Source: BOG-931 sp963761525 (GTDB lineage: Bacteria > Pseudomonadota > Alphaproteobacteria > Rhizobiales > Xanthobacteraceae). From it: DNA of 64,000 bases. Under the pieces are notes generated by a model, which searched no databases, was not told the origin of the DNA, and saw only the letters and a program-made list of their open reading frames with translations. Shown here piece after piece: positions 34,283 through 44,562 of the stretch (position 1 is the first letter of the stretch; every line of letters starts with the position of its first letter). The DNA lies in contig CAVXHG010000008.1 of NCBI GenBank assembly GCA_963761525.1, positions 372,001 to 436,000 on the forward strand, read 5' to 3'. The position numbers and the translations under genes were made by a program.

Positions 34283-35275
34283 ATGCGTACCGTCATACTT
34301 GAAGAACACTTTTCGGTTCCTGCCGCGGCGAGCCGCGTCGACAAGGAAACCATGGCGAAGCGTGGTTACAAGCCGCGAGCGCCGCGTCCGGACGTACCCA
34401 ATCCACTCGCGCTGTTGCCTGAGCTCGGCGAGCAGCGTTTGAAGTTGATGGATGAGGCCGGCATTGATGTCGAAGTGCTGTCGAACAGCGGCCCCGGACC
34501 TGATCTGGTGCCGGGCCCGGATGGCATCGCCATGGCCCGCCAGGTTAACGATTATCTGGCCGCCGCTTGCGCGAAACATCCCGATCGCTTTGCAGGCTTT
34601 GCCTCGCTGCCGATGCTGAGCCCTGACGATGCGGCAAAGGAGCTTCATCGCACGGTGAAAGAGCACGGCTTTGTCGGTGCGATGGTGAACGGCACGACCG
34701 ACGGGCGGTTCCTCGATCATCCAAGCTATGATCCGATCCTGGCTGCCGCGGTGGAGCTCGACGTTCCGGTCTACATTCATCCGCACATTCCGCCGGCTGC
34801 GGTGCGCGAGGCTTACTTCTCCGGCCTGCCGGAAGGAGCGGGGCGTGTTCTGGAAACCGCCGGCTGGGGCTGGCACTCGGAAGTCGCGGTTCACGTGATG
34901 CGCATGGTCGTCGCGGGAACGCTCGACAAGCATCGCAAGCTCAAGCTCATCATCGGCCACATGGGCGAAATGCTGCCGATGATGCTTGATCGCGCCAGCC
35001 AGGTTTTCTCGGGCGACATCGGGCATCTGAAACGGACAGTGCCGCAGACGATCCTCGATCAGGTATGGATTACGACCAGTGGCATCTTCAACGAGCCGCC
35101 TTTGTATGTGGCGCTGACGACGTTCGGCATCGACCGCATCATGTTCTCGGTGGATTATCCGTATTCGACGCACATGAGCGGCCGCGAGTTCCTGAACAAG
35201 ATCTGGCTCGCGCCCTCGGATATGGAGAAGCTTTGCCACGGCAACGCCGATGCTCTCCTGAAGCTCAAGGTCTAA
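34283..35275 (+). CDS. ACMSD-like amidohydrolase/decarboxylase (Amidohydro_2)
   Basis: A 330-residue TIM-barrel enzyme. The N-terminal metal motif differs from the usual HxH: it reads VILEEHFSVP (Glu-x-His), as in several 2,3-dihydroxybenzoate-decarboxylase-like members. Also seen are PVYIHPHIPP, KLIIGHMGEMLP (metal His) and IMFSVDYPYSTH (metal Asp). This group decarboxylates or hydrolyses aromatic or semialdehyde substrates; the actual one is unknown. GGAGAG lies before the ATG. A relative with an HHH motif and a Tat signal is at the end of the window. Confidence 0.87.
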   Translation: MRTVILEEHFSVPAAASRVDKETMAKRGYKPRAPRPDVPNPLALLPELGEQRLKLMDEAGIDVEVLSNSGPGPDLVPGPDGIAMARQVNDYLAAACAKHPDRFAGFASLPMLSPDDAAKELHRTVKEHGFVGAMVNGTTDGRFLDHPSYDPILAAAVELDVPVYIHPHIPPAAVREAYFSGLPEGAGRVLETAGWGWHSEVAVHVMRMVVAGTLDKHRKLKLIIGHMGEMLPMMLDRASQVFSGDIGHLKRTVPQTILDQVWITTSGIFNEPPLYVALTTFGIDRIMFSVDYPYSTHMSGREFLNKIWLAPSDMEKLCHGNADALLKLKV

Positions 35276-35385
35276 GGGCACTGCACAGAGGGCCAGGCGC
35301 CCGGCAAGTCTGCCATGCGCCAGGCCCTCAATGACTTCGCTACATTTTGCCGGTATTGACGGATCAAGCTCCGCCGGGAGGCTTG

Positions 35386-36898
35386 ATGGACGCCCAGGTT
35401 AGCGAAGGCTTTCAGCCGCCGCACGTGACAGCTATGTCGGCCGCACCGCTCGCGGCGCGTGATGCCCTTAGCCATCGCGAAAAACGCATCATCGCTCTCA
35501 GCATGATGCTGCCGGTCTTTCTCGGCTCCGTCGACCAATCGATTATGGCTACGGCGCTGCCGACCATTGGCCGCGTATTCAACAACATGCACGACCTGCC
35601 GTGGGTCGTTACGTCGTATCTGATTGCAGCGACGGCGTTGACGCCCCTCTACGGCAAGTTTGCCGACATTTACGGGCGACGAGCCACGTTACTGATCGCA
35701 CTCAGTATCTACATGTCGGGCGCGGTTATTTCGGCCTCATCCCAGAGCCTGCTGATGCTGATTTTGGGCCGTGTCGTGCAAGGGGCCGGTGGCGGCGGGT
35801 TGACCGCGACGGCTCAGATGGTGCTCGGGGATATCGCGTCGCCAAAAGATCGCGCCAAATATTACATCTATTTTTCGATTGCCTTCACGACCGCCGGCGG
35901 ATGTGGACCGGCGCTGGGCGGCTGGATTTGCGATCATCTCTCATGGTGGATGATCTTTATTTGGAAGATTCCCAATATGCATCATGGCGGGCATTTTGGC
36001 TTTGACGATGTTGCGCCGGCTGCCGTTTCACGGGCGTCCGCATCGACTGGATTTCATCGGTGCGGTGTTGATCATGGCGGCAAGCTGCTCCTTCATGTTG
36101 GCCCTTAATGTCGGCGGCGTCCGCTATCCGTGGGTTTCTTCGCCGGTCATTGCTCTGCTGGGCTGCGCGCTCTTTGTCGGCGCCGGTTTCGTCGTGCGCA
36201 TGCGAACCGCGCGTGAGCCGCTCATTCCGATCGCGGTGCTGGCCGATTCGAGCGCGCGCCTTGCCATGATCGGGCACTCGTTCGGCTGGGGTTCGATCAT
36301 GTGCCTGAATATTTTTCTGCCGATGTATTTGCAGAGCGCGCTCGGCTGGTCGGCAACAGAGTCGGGCGCGAGCGTGATGATTCTGATGGTGACGCTCAAC
36401 GCCACAGCCGGGCTGTCGAGCCAGCTCGTTGCGCGGGTCAAGCATTACAAGCTGTTGCCGAATGTTTTTATGGTGCGTGGGTATCGGCGCCATGATGGCG
36501 CTCGCATACTTTGCAAATTCGATGACGCCGCTGCGTTTGGAAATCATTCTCTTTCTGATCGGCATCGGTTTTGGTCCGACCGCTCCGCTGACCCAGGTCG
36601 ATGCTGCAGAACACCGTGGCGCTGCATCATCTCGGCTCTGCGATTGGCACGATGAATTTCGTGCGCACACTGATGAGCACGATTCTCGTCGCGGTATTCG
36701 GCGCGATTGTCCTGGCGAATGCTCCCGTCGCGGGCTCGACCGATGCCGCCGAAGTGCATGCTCTGGCGGCAACCTCGGTCACGACTTTCTCGCACGTTTT
36801 CCTTGGCGTCGTCGTGCACCATGACGATCGCCTTCATCGCGATGCTGGTGATCGAGGAAAAGCCGCTCTCCGCGACCATGCCGGAGCCGCAGCCATAA
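35386..36898 (+). pseudogene. DHA2-type MFS multidrug exporter, at least four frameshifts
   Basis: Joined across frames, this is a 14-helix-type major facilitator (DHA2/EmrB-like) of about 500 residues. It reads GSVDQSIMATALPTIG (motif C/D1-like start), LYGKFADIYGRRATLL (motif A), GRVVQGAGGGGLTATAQM, LGWSATESGASVMILM, FGPTAPLTQV, then IGTMNFVRTLMST and IAFIAMLVIEEKPL. Frame changes occur near 35974 (extra A), 36475-36485, 36600 (extra G) and 36814 (extra G). The reading path still gives family sequence on both sides of each, so errors are more likely than decay. GGGAGG precedes the ATG at 35386. Substrate unknown. Confidence 0.82.
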
Positions 36899-37123
36899 CG
36901 GTTTTGCCGGGCCGCTTGCCTTTGTGCCGCCTTACGCGCAATTAGGGCGGCGATGCGGCATTCCATAACGGGTGAGTGCCGCCGAGGGGCATGGTCAAGA
37001 TACTGAAAATAAATGTATTTCAGCGCAATTGCCGGCGGAATCCGCCGGCTTGCGAAAACCATCACGGCCATTTGAACCTGACCACCGCAAGTTCGCGACC
37101 AAGGAATGAGCTGACCTAGAGTG

Positions 37124-37684
37124 ATGCAGGCACCGTCAGACGAGATTCTGATCGGCCGTATCGCGCGCGGTGACAAGCTCGCGATGCAGGTGCTGTTCGC
37201 ACGGCATCATGTGCGGATTTATCGTTTCATCCTTCGCCTCATGCGTGACGAGATGGCGGCGGAGGATGTGATCAGTGAAGTTTTTCTGGACGTCTGGCGT
37301 CAGGCCAGCCGTTTTGAAGGCAGAAGCGCGGTTTCGACGTGGCTGATCGCCATCGCGCGTTTCAAGGCTTTATCGATGCTGCGCAAGCGGCGTGAGGAGG
37401 GCCTTGATGACGCGATGGCGGAACAGATTGAGGAACCGTCGGACAATCCGGGGCTTGCCACCGAGAAGCGGGATAAAGGGGACAAATTGCGACAGTGCCT
37501 CTCGGCGCTGTCGCCGGAACACCGGGAGGTGATCGATCTGGTCTACTACCACGAGAAATCCGTGGAGGAGGTAGCTCGGATCGTTGGCATTCCGGAGAAC
37601 ACGGTGAAGACCCGCATGTTCTATGCACGCAAAAAGCTTGGGGAGCTGTGCAAGGCGGCGGGAATTGACCGAGGGTGGCCATAA
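37124..37684 (+). CDS. ECF-type RNA polymerase sigma factor
   Basis: A 186-residue sigma factor with region 2 (MQVLFARHHVRIYRFILRL, AEDVISEVFLDVWRQAS, STWLIAIARFKALSMLR) and region 4 (LSPEHREVIDLVYYHEKS, VEEVARIVGIPENTVKTRM), separated by a variable linker and lacking regions 1 and 3, as in ECF factors. ATG 37124 is used; a GTG stands directly before it. The stop overlaps the next gene's ATG (TAATG), so sigma and anti-sigma are made together. The genes it controls are not identifiable from the window. Confidence 0.95.
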   Translation: MQAPSDEILIGRIARGDKLAMQVLFARHHVRIYRFILRLMRDEMAAEDVISEVFLDVWRQASRFEGRSAVSTWLIAIARFKALSMLRKRREEGLDDAMAEQIEEPSDNPGLATEKRDKGDKLRQCLSALSPEHREVIDLVYYHEKSVEEVARIVGIPENTVKTRMFYARKKLGELCKAAGIDRGWP

Positions 37685-38361
37685 TGACGAACGAGCAAGA
37701 TATCGCGCCGACTGAAATCGAGGCGCTGTTGCCATGGTACGCCGCAGGAACGTTGCGGCGTCGCGACCGGCAGCGGGTCGAAGCCGCGCTGCGCAACGAT
37801 CCAGGCCTTGCGCGGCAAGCCGAGCTTGCGCGTGAAGAGCTGGCCGAAACGATTTCACTCAATGAGTCGCTCGGTGTGCCGACCGCGCGTGCGATGGACC
37901 GTCTGATGGCGGGGATCGACGAGGAGACGCGGGCCGCGCGCAAACCTGCCTCGCCGCGCGTGGTTGCGGGCCGGTTTGCGACCTTTATTGCAGGGTTCTC
38001 GCCGCGCACACTCGCGATTGCGGCTTCGGTCGCCTGCCTTGCTATCGCTTTGCAGGCTTCGGTGCTGGTCAGCATGCTGACCAAGCCTGCCGCCGAACAG
38101 AACGTCGCAGCTGGCGACACCATTCATGGTCACGGCACCTTCGCCATGGTCCGTTTCGCTAGGGAGGCGAGCGCAGCCGAGATCACCCGGTTCCTGGAGA
38201 ACAACCAGGCGACCCTGGTCGATGGACCGCGGCCTGGCGGGGTTTATCGAGTTCGTATCGCCGTGACAAAACTCGCCAAGGGCGAGTTTTCCCGCATCGT
38301 CTCGCGTATGCGGGAAGACCGGGTTGTGGCCTCCGCCGAGCCAGTCGAGCCCAGCGAATAG
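37684..38361 (+). CDS. Membrane anti-sigma factor partner of the ECF sigma
   Basis: A 225-residue protein: N-terminal helical anti-sigma domain of about 100 residues beginning with EIEALLPWYAAGTLRRRDRQ, one membrane helix (TLAIAASVACLAIALQASVL) and a periplasmic domain with ITRFLENNQATLVDGPRPGG and YRVRIAVTKLAKGEF. No zinc-binding HxxxCxxC is present, so it is not a ZAS-type sensor. Direct overlap (TAATG) with the sigma gene is the main argument for its role: holding the sigma at the membrane until a periplasmic signal arrives. A strong terminator follows. Confidence 0.88.
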   Translation: MTNEQDIAPTEIEALLPWYAAGTLRRRDRQRVEAALRNDPGLARQAELAREELAETISLNESLGVPTARAMDRLMAGIDEETRAARKPASPRVVAGRFATFIAGFSPRTLAIAASVACLAIALQASVLVSMLTKPAAEQNVAAGDTIHGHGTFAMVRFAREASAAEITRFLENNQATLVDGPRPGGVYRVRIAVTKLAKGEFSRIVSRMREDRVVASAEPVEPSE

Positions 38362-38467
38362 CCCGGGTTGGGGCTTGAACCTTTCCGGTGTGAGCAGTGA
38401 CCAACGAGTGGCGGCATTAAAGCCGCCATCGGCCCGCATCCCCCGACGCCGGCGCCGATATTTCCTG

Positions 38468-38509
38468 GACCCGCCCGGACTCGTCCCCACCGGGCGGGTC
38501 TTCATTTTT
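38468..38509 (+). terminator. Intrinsic terminator after the sigma/anti-sigma operon
   Basis: Perfect 11-base stem GACCCGCCCGG and CCGGGCGGGTC around an 11-base loop, followed by TTCATTTTT. It separates the sigma operon from the liv operon that starts about 120 bases later. Confidence 0.9.
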
Positions 38510-38631
38510 AAGCCCTTTTTTCAGGCACCCGTGGTGCGTGGCGGCCGTTAGCAATGTTGTCGCGCCGCTTGCGTTTGGCCTTTACGCTTTCCCCGAAACA
38601 TGCAGACAATGGCCGCTGTGGGGGAAACGTT

Positions 38632-39388
38632 GTGGGTTCCGAAACTGTCCTCGAGACAGAGGACCTGACCAAGGAATTTGCCGGCTTTGTTGCGGTGCGT
38701 TCGGTCAACCTGCGCGTCGCGCGCGGCGGTATTCACGCCCTGATCGGCCCGAACGGTGCCGGCAAGACCACAGTCTTCAATCTGCTGAGCAAGTTCCTGC
38801 AGTCCGACCCGCGGCCGGATTGTTTTTGACGGCCGCGACGTCACCGCGCTTGAGCCGGCCGACGTCGCGCGGCTTGGACTGGTGCGCTCGTTCCAGATTT
38901 CGGCGGTGTTCCCGCACCTGACCGTGCTCGAGAATGTTCGCATCGCGTTGCAGCGCAAGCGCGGCGGCTCATTCGATTTCTGGCGCTCCAAACGGGTGCT
39001 GCACGCGCTCGACGATCGTGCCATGGCGCTGATCACCGACGTCGGGCTCGCGCCTTACGCCGACGTGCTGGCGGTCGAATTGCCGTATGGCCGCAAGCGC
39101 GTTCTGGAAATCGCGACCACGCTCGCGCTCGATCCCGAAATGCTGCTGCTCGACGAGCCGATGGCGGGAATGGGCAATGAAGATATCGCCCGCATCAGCG
39201 CACTGATCAAATCGCTTGCGGAAAAGCGCACGGTGCTGATGGTCGAACATAATCTCAGCGTAGTCGCCAATCTATGCGATCGCATCACCGTGCTGACGCG
39301 CGGCCACGTGCTCGCCGAGGGCGACTACAAGACCGTGTCGGCGGATCCGGCGGTGCGTGAGGCCTATCTGGGGACGGGTCATGCCTGA
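38632..39388 (+). CDS. livG: Branched-chain amino acid-type ABC transporter ATP-binding protein LivG (one frameshift)
   Basis: Two frames give one LivG of about 252 residues. Frame 1: VLETEDLTKEFAGFVAV, Walker A GPNGAGKTTVFNLLS. Frame 2: IVFDGRDVTAL, FQISAVFPHLTVLENV, the signature region LPYGRKRVLEIATTLAL, Walker B EMLLLDEPMAGM and the switch LMVEHN. Removing the T at 38803 restores LSKFLQPTRGRIVFDG. A GTG at 38632 starts just before the domain; an ATG at 38554 is possible. It overlaps livF by 8 bases. The transported solute could be an amino acid, urea or another small amide or acid. Confidence 0.88.
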
Positions 39389-40091
39389 CACGCGCCCCAT
39401 GCTTGCCGTCGACAGTCTCGAGGCGTGGTATGGCGAGTCCCATATTCTTCACGGCGTTACTTTCGATGTGCAGCCGGGCGAAGTCGTCACGTTGCTCGGC
39501 CGCAACGGCGTCGGCAAAACCACGACGCTCAAAGCTATCATGGGTATCGTCGAGAAGCGCACAGGCTCGGTGCGTCTCGGGGATCGCGAACTCATCAAGC
39601 TGCCGTCAAATGCAATTGCGCGCACCGGCATTGCTTTTTGCCCGGAGGAGCGCGCGATCTTCTCCAGCCTCGACGTGAAGGAAAACCTGTTGCTGCCGCC
39701 GCTGGTGCGGCCCGGCGGCCTCGACCTCGATCGCATCTTCGTGCTGTTTCCAAATTTGCGCGAACGGCTGAGGAGTCAGGGCACCAAGCTTTCCGGCGGT
39801 GAGCAGCAGATGCTGGCAATTGCCCGTATCCTGCGCACCGGCGCGCGACTGTTACTGCTGGACGAGCCGACCGAGGGGCTGGCGCCCGTCATCATCCAGC
39901 AGATCGGTCAAACCATCGGCATGCTCAAGGCGCAAGGCTTCACCATTCTTCTGGTTGAGCAAAACTTCAATTTCGCCGCCACGGTTGCCGATCGCTACTA
40001 CGTCATGGAGCACGGCCGGATCGTCGATCAATTTTCGACCCCTGAACTAAAAGCCAATATGGGAAAGCTCCACGACTACCTTGGAGTTTGA
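39381..40091 (+). CDS. livF: Branched-chain amino acid-type ABC transporter ATP-binding protein LivF
   Basis: A 236-residue ATPase, intact. Walker A LLGRNGVGKTTTLKAIMG, the LivF-specific GIAFCPEERAIFSSL, ABC signature LSGGEQQMLAIARIL, Walker B RLLLLDEPTEGLAP and switch LLVEQN. It begins 8 bases before the livG stop. ATG 39381 fits the family start (LAVDSLEAWYGESHIL). It should pair with LivG on the cytoplasmic face of the LivHM permease encoded downstream. Confidence 0.95.
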   Translation: MPDTRPMLAVDSLEAWYGESHILHGVTFDVQPGEVVTLLGRNGVGKTTTLKAIMGIVEKRTGSVRLGDRELIKLPSNAIARTGIAFCPEERAIFSSLDVKENLLLPPLVRPGGLDLDRIFVLFPNLRERLRSQGTKLSGGEQQMLAIARILRTGARLLLLDEPTEGLAPVIIQQIGQTIGMLKAQGFTILLVEQNFNFAATVADRYYVMEHGRIVDQFSTPELKANMGKLHDYLGV

Positions 40092-40133
40092 TAGCTTGAG
40101 CGAACGAAAAAGATGAACAGAGGGAGATTGAGT

Positions 40134-41336
40134 ATGAAACTCGCAGGGAAAGTTGCACTGGTGCTTGGAGCGTTGCTGGGTACGGCGGCGCATGCGGAAG
40201 ACCTCTCCGTCAAAATCGGCGTGATGAGCGACATGTCCGGGCTTTACGCCGACCTGGGCGGCCCAGGCTCCGTCACTGCCGCAAAACTGGCAATCGAGGA
40301 TTTCAATCCCGCAGCGCACGGGATGAAAGTCGAGATGGTCACCGGCGACATGCTGAACAAGCCGGATGTCGGCGCCAATCTGGCCCGGCAATGGTACGAC
40401 TTCGGCGTCGACATGATCGTCGACGTGCCGAACTCCGGCGTGGCGCTCGCTGTCAACGAAGTCGCGCGCGAGAAGAACAAGGCGCTTCTCCTCTCCGGTC
40501 CTGCAAGCTCCGATCTTACCGGGCCAAAATGCTCTCCCGACACGATTCACTGGACCTACGACACCTGGATGCTGGCCAACGGCACCGGGAAGGCACTCGT
40601 CAAAACCGGTGGCGACAGCTGGTTCTTCATCACTGCGGACTATGCATTCGGCCACGCCCTCGAGCGCGACACCACGGCGGTCGTGCAGGCCAATGGCGGC
40701 AAAGTGCTCGGCAGCGTGAACGTGCCGCTCAACACCAGCGACTTCTCCTCGTATCTCCTTCAGGCTCAGACCTCCAAGGCGAAGATCATCGGTCTCGCCA
40801 ACGCCGGCGGCGATACCATCAATTCCATCAAGCAGGGCTCCGAATTCGGCATCACTGCCGGAGGTCAGCATTTCGCCGGCCTGCTCGTGTTCATCAGCGA
40901 CGTGAATTCGCTTGGACTGAAGACCGCTCAGGGGCTTGTTCTGACGGCGACGTGGTATTGGGACATGACCGACGCCAATCGCGCATGGACCAAGCGCTGG
41001 CAGGCGGAACATTCCGGCAAGTTCCCGACAATGGTGCAGGCCGGCGTTTATTCGGCCACGCTTCATTACCTTAAGGCGGTTGCGGCACTGAAGAGCAGTT
41101 CGGACGGCAAGGCCGTTATCGCAAAGATGAAAGAGATGCCGACCGACGATCCGCTGTTCGGCAAGGGCTCGATCCGCGCCGACGGCCGCAAGATTCATCC
41201 GGCCTATTTGTTTGAAGTGAAGAAGCCGGAAGAGTCCAAGTACCCAGGCGACTATTACACGCTGCGCGCCACCATTCCGGCGGAAGAAGCGTTCCGGCCG
41301 ATGAAGGACGATAACTGTCCGATGATCAGCAACTGA
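40134..41336 (+). CDS. ABC transporter substrate-binding protein (Peripla_BP_6), first of a tandem pair
   Basis: A 400-residue periplasmic binding protein: signal peptide (MKLAGKVALVLGALLGTAAHA), then LSVKIGVMSDMSGLYADLG, VDVPNSGVALAVNEVAREKN, HWTYDTWMLANGTGKA, FFITADYAFGHALERDT and KIIGLANAGGDTINSI, the LivK/ABC-type amino-acid or amide group. GGGAG lies before the ATG at 40134. A close paralogue follows after 47 bases, in the same operon between livF and livH. The aromatic/acidic cage residues that set specificity cannot be read safely by eye, so the ligand is left open. Confidence 0.93.
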   Translation: MKLAGKVALVLGALLGTAAHAEDLSVKIGVMSDMSGLYADLGGPGSVTAAKLAIEDFNPAAHGMKVEMVTGDMLNKPDVGANLARQWYDFGVDMIVDVPNSGVALAVNEVAREKNKALLLSGPASSDLTGPKCSPDTIHWTYDTWMLANGTGKALVKTGGDSWFFITADYAFGHALERDTTAVVQANGGKVLGSVNVPLNTSDFSSYLLQAQTSKAKIIGLANAGGDTINSIKQGSEFGITAGGQHFAGLLVFISDVNSLGLKTAQGLVLTATWYWDMTDANRAWTKRWQAEHSGKFPTMVQAGVYSATLHYLKAVAALKSSSDGKAVIAKMKEMPTDDPLFGKGSIRADGRKIHPAYLFEVKKPEESKYPGDYYTLRATIPAEEAFRPMKDDNCPMISN

Positions 41337-41383
41337 TCGCAACGATAAAAGGGCCAAAGGCCCGCTAGCAGGGAGGATTGGCA

Positions 41384-42593
41384 ATGAGACTTGCGGGTAA
41401 ACTGGCAATTGCCGGTGCCGTGCTGGCGTGTTTTGCCGGCACGGCGCAGGCCCAGCTCAACGTCAAGATCGGCGTGCTTACCGATATGTCGAGCCTTTAC
41501 GCCGACGACAACGGTCAGGGTTCGGTTGTCGCAGCCAAGATGGCGGTGAAGGATTTCAATCCGGCCGCTCACGGCATGAATGTCGAGGTCATCAGCGCCG
41601 ATCACCAGAACAAGCCGGATGTCGGCGCCAACATCGCGCGGCAATGGTACGACTCCGGCGTCGATATGATCGTCGACGTGCCGAATTCGAGCGTGGCGCT
41701 CGCGGTCAACGAAGTCGCGCGCGAGAAGAACAAGGTATTCCTCGTCTCCGGCGCGGCGATCTCGGATTTGACGGGCCCGAAGTGCTCGCCGAACACCATG
41801 CACTGGACCTACGACACCTGGATGCTGGCCAACGCAACCGGCAAATCCATGGTGAAAACCGGCGGCGATACCTGGTTCTTCCTGACCGCCGACTATGCCT
41901 TCGGTCATGCGCTGGAGCGTGACACGGCGGCGGTCGTCGCCGCCAACGGCGGCAAGGTGCTCGGCGAAGTCAGCCATCCGCTCAACAGCCAGGACTTCTC
42001 GTCGTTCCTGCTGCAGGCGCAGGCCTCGAAAGCCAAGATCATCGGTCTTGCCAATGCCGGCGGCGACACCATCAATGCGATCAAGCAAGGCTCCGAGTTC
42101 GGCATCACGGCGGGCGGCCAGCACTTCGCCGCGCTGCTGTTCTATCATCGGCGACGTGCAGGCGCTCGGTCTGAAGATCGCCCAAGGCCTCGTTCTCACC
42201 GAGACCTTCTATTGGGACATGAACGATGGCACCCGCGCCTGGACCAAGCGCTGGCAGGCTGAGATGCCGGGCAAATTCCCGACCATGAACCAGGCGGGCG
42301 ATCTACGCGGCGATCTTGCATTATCTGAAGGCGGTCGCAGCGCTGAAGTCCAAAGATGACGGCAAGGCCGTCGTCGCCAAGATGAAGGAGATGCCGACCG
42401 ACGATCCGCTGTTCGGCAAAGGCTATATCCGCGCCGACGGCCGCAAGATCCACCCGGCCTATCTGTTCGAGGTGAAGTCGCCCGAGGAGTCGAAATATCC
42501 GGGCGACGATCTACAAGCTGCGCAGCCACCATTCCGGCGGAGGAAGCGTTCCGTCCGATGAAAGACGACAATTGCCCGCTGGTCACCAACTGA
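41384..42593 (+). pseudogene. Second tandem substrate-binding protein, four one-base insertions
   Basis: Signal peptide (MRLAGKLAIAGAVLACFAGTAQA) and a binding-protein body very close to the preceding gene (VKIGVLTDMSSLYADDNG; DVPNSSVALAVNEVAREKN; FFLTADYAFGHALERDTAAV). Compared with that paralogue there is one extra base near 42143 (T), 42300 (G), 42508 (G) and 42524 (A); removing them restores LLFIIGDVQ, YAAILHYLKAV, GDIYKLRATIPAEE and the ending CPLVTN. GGGAGG precedes the ATG at 41384. Because the intact neighbour gives the expected reading base by base, these are probably sequence errors. Confidence 0.87.
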
Positions 42594-42649
42594 ACGTCGT
42601 GTCAGCCTCTCCCCGCATTCGCAGGGAGAGGCGTATCTTACGGCAGCTC

Positions 42650-43545
42650 ATGATGTTCGAGATTTTCGGTGTTCCGTCCCAGGCGCTGTTCGGGCAATTG
42701 TTGCTCGGCCTGATCAACGGCTCGTTCTATGCGCTGCTGAGTCTCGGGCTCGCCGTCATCTTCGGCATGCTCAACATCATCAATTTCGCCCACGGCGCGC
42801 TGTACATGATGGGCGCGTTCACCGCCTATCTGCTGCTGCAATATCTCGGCATCAATTATTGGGCGGCGCTGGTCATCGTGCCGATCGTGATCGGCGCACT
42901 CGGTATCGTGATCGAGCGGCTGTTCCTGCAGCACATGCGCAAGCTCGATCATCTCTACGGCCTGATCCTGACTTTCGGTCTGGCGCTGATCATCGAAGGC
43001 CTGTTCCGCAATACTTATGGCTCGTCCGGCCAGCCCTATGCGGTGCCGGATGCGCTGCAAGGCGGGCACAATCTTGGCTTCATGTTTCTTGCCGAACTAT
43101 CGCGCCTGGGTGATCGCCGTTCTCGCTCGTGGTCTGCTTCGCGACCTGGTTCGGCATCGAGCGCACGCGGCTTGGCTCCTATCTCCGCGCCGCGACCGAA
43201 AATCCGACCATGGTGCGCGCCTTCGGCATCAACGTGCCGCGCATGATCACGCTGACCTACGGCTTCGGCGTCGGGCTCGCGGCGCTCGCCGGCGTCATGG
43301 CGGCGCCGATCTACAATGTTTCGCCGCAGATGGGCTCCGACCTCATCATCGTGGTGTTCGCCGTCGTGGTGATCGGCGGCATGGGCTCGATCATGGGCGC
43401 GATCATTACCGGCTTCGTCCTCGGCATCGTCGAGGGCCTGACCAAAGTGTTTTTCCCGGAAGCCTCCAACACCGTGATCTTCGCCATCATGATCATCGTG
43501 CTGCTGGTGCGGCCCGGCCGGGCTGTTCGGGCGGCGCCGCATGAC
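42650..43545 (+). pseudogene. livH: Branched-chain amino acid-type ABC permease LivH, several frameshifts
   Basis: Reconstructed LivH permease. Frame 1: LLLGLINGSFYALLSLGLAV, FGMLNIINFAHGALYMMGAF, LYGLILTFGLALIIEGLFRN. After extra bases near 43090 and 43120 (both T) the frame continues VVCFATWFGIERTRLGSYLR, MVRAFGINVPRMITLTYGFG, VVIGGMGSIMGAIITGFVLG and IIVLLVRP. Another extra G near 43516 separates the end PAGLFGR. The stop at 43543-43545, in an ATGA overlap with livM, is inferred from the usual GLFGR ending. ATG 42650 is the first of two adjacent codons. Confidence 0.82.
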
Positions 43546-44518
43546 GGAGCCGTCGCCGATCCGCAGGCTAGTGCAGCCGCGCCGCGAGACGATGCCTGGA
43601 GCTTCGTCGCCGCTTTCGCCGTGATGCTGGTGTTCTTTCGCGATCGCGCCGTTCGTCATCTATCCGGTCTTTCTGATGGAGGTGTTGTGCTTCGCGCTGT
43701 TCGCCTGCGCCTTCAACCTCCTGATCGGTTATGTCGGCCTGGTGTCGTTCGGCCACGCGCTGTATTTCGGCTGGGCCAGCTATTTCGCCGCCTATGCCGC
43801 CAAGTCGTGGGGCTTGCAGCCGGAGTTCGCGGTGCTGATCGGCACCGCGGCCGCCGCGGTGCTCGGCGTGATCGCCGGAAGCGTCGCCATCCGCCGTCAG
43901 GGCATCTACTTCGCCATGATCACGCTGGCGCTGGCGCAGATGATGTATCTCGTGGCGCTGCGCGTGAAGATGACCGGCGGCGAAGACGGCATCCAGGCTG
44001 TGCCGCGCGGCCGCCTGTTCGGTCATGTTCGATCTCGGCAACGAAATGACGATGTATGTCTTCGTCCTTGTCGTCGTGCTGGCCGCCTTCCTCATGATCT
44101 ACCGCATCATCAATTCGCCGTTCGGCGAAGTGCTCAAGGCGATCCGCGAGAACGAGCAGCGCGCCATCTCGCTCGGCTACAAGACCGACCGCTACAAGCT
44201 CGTCGTCTTTCATGCTGTCGGCGACGCTGGCCGGCTTGCCGGCTCGCTCAAGGCGCTGGTGTTTCAGCTCGCTTCGCTCACCGACGTGCACTGGAACATG
44301 TCTGGCGAGGTGGTGCTGATGACGCTCGTCGGCGGCCTTGGCACGGTATTCGGCCCCGTGGTCGGCGCCTTTGCCATCGTCGCGATGGAGAACTATTTCT
44401 CGGCGTTCGGCCAATGGGTGCTGGTCATCCAGGGCGTGATCTTCGTGGTCTGCGTGCTGCTGTTCCGGCGCGGCATCGTCGGCGAGATTGGGCAACGTCG
44501 CTGCGCATCAAGCTGTGA
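43542..44518 (+). pseudogene. livM: Branched-chain amino acid-type ABC permease LivM, several frameshifts
   Basis: Reconstructed LivM permease. Seen over several frames: DDAWSFVAAFAVMLVFF, then (extra C near 43639) VIYPVFLMEVLCFALFACAF, NLLIGYVGLVSFGHALYFGW, AIRRQGIYFAMITLALAQMM and GGEDGIQAVPRGRLFG. After an extra C near 44024 the path continues MFDLGNEMTMYVFVLV and LKAIRENEQRAISLGYKT; after an extra C at 44211, LSATLAGLAGSLKALVFQ and LMTLVGGLGTVFGPVVGAF. The end is near RIKL and the TGA at 44516. The exact N-terminus is uncertain; ATG 43542 is my best guess. Confidence 0.8.
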
Positions 44519-44562
44519 GCGCGAGCCGGATTATCGCGATCAACATCAAGAGGAGGATCGTC

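Noticed and set aside
40047..41408. Minus-strand open frame of 453 codons opposite the first binding protein
   Set aside because: The plus strand encodes a full signal peptide and binding-protein fold; the antisense frame is a codon-bias shadow, and a similar one appears opposite the second copy.
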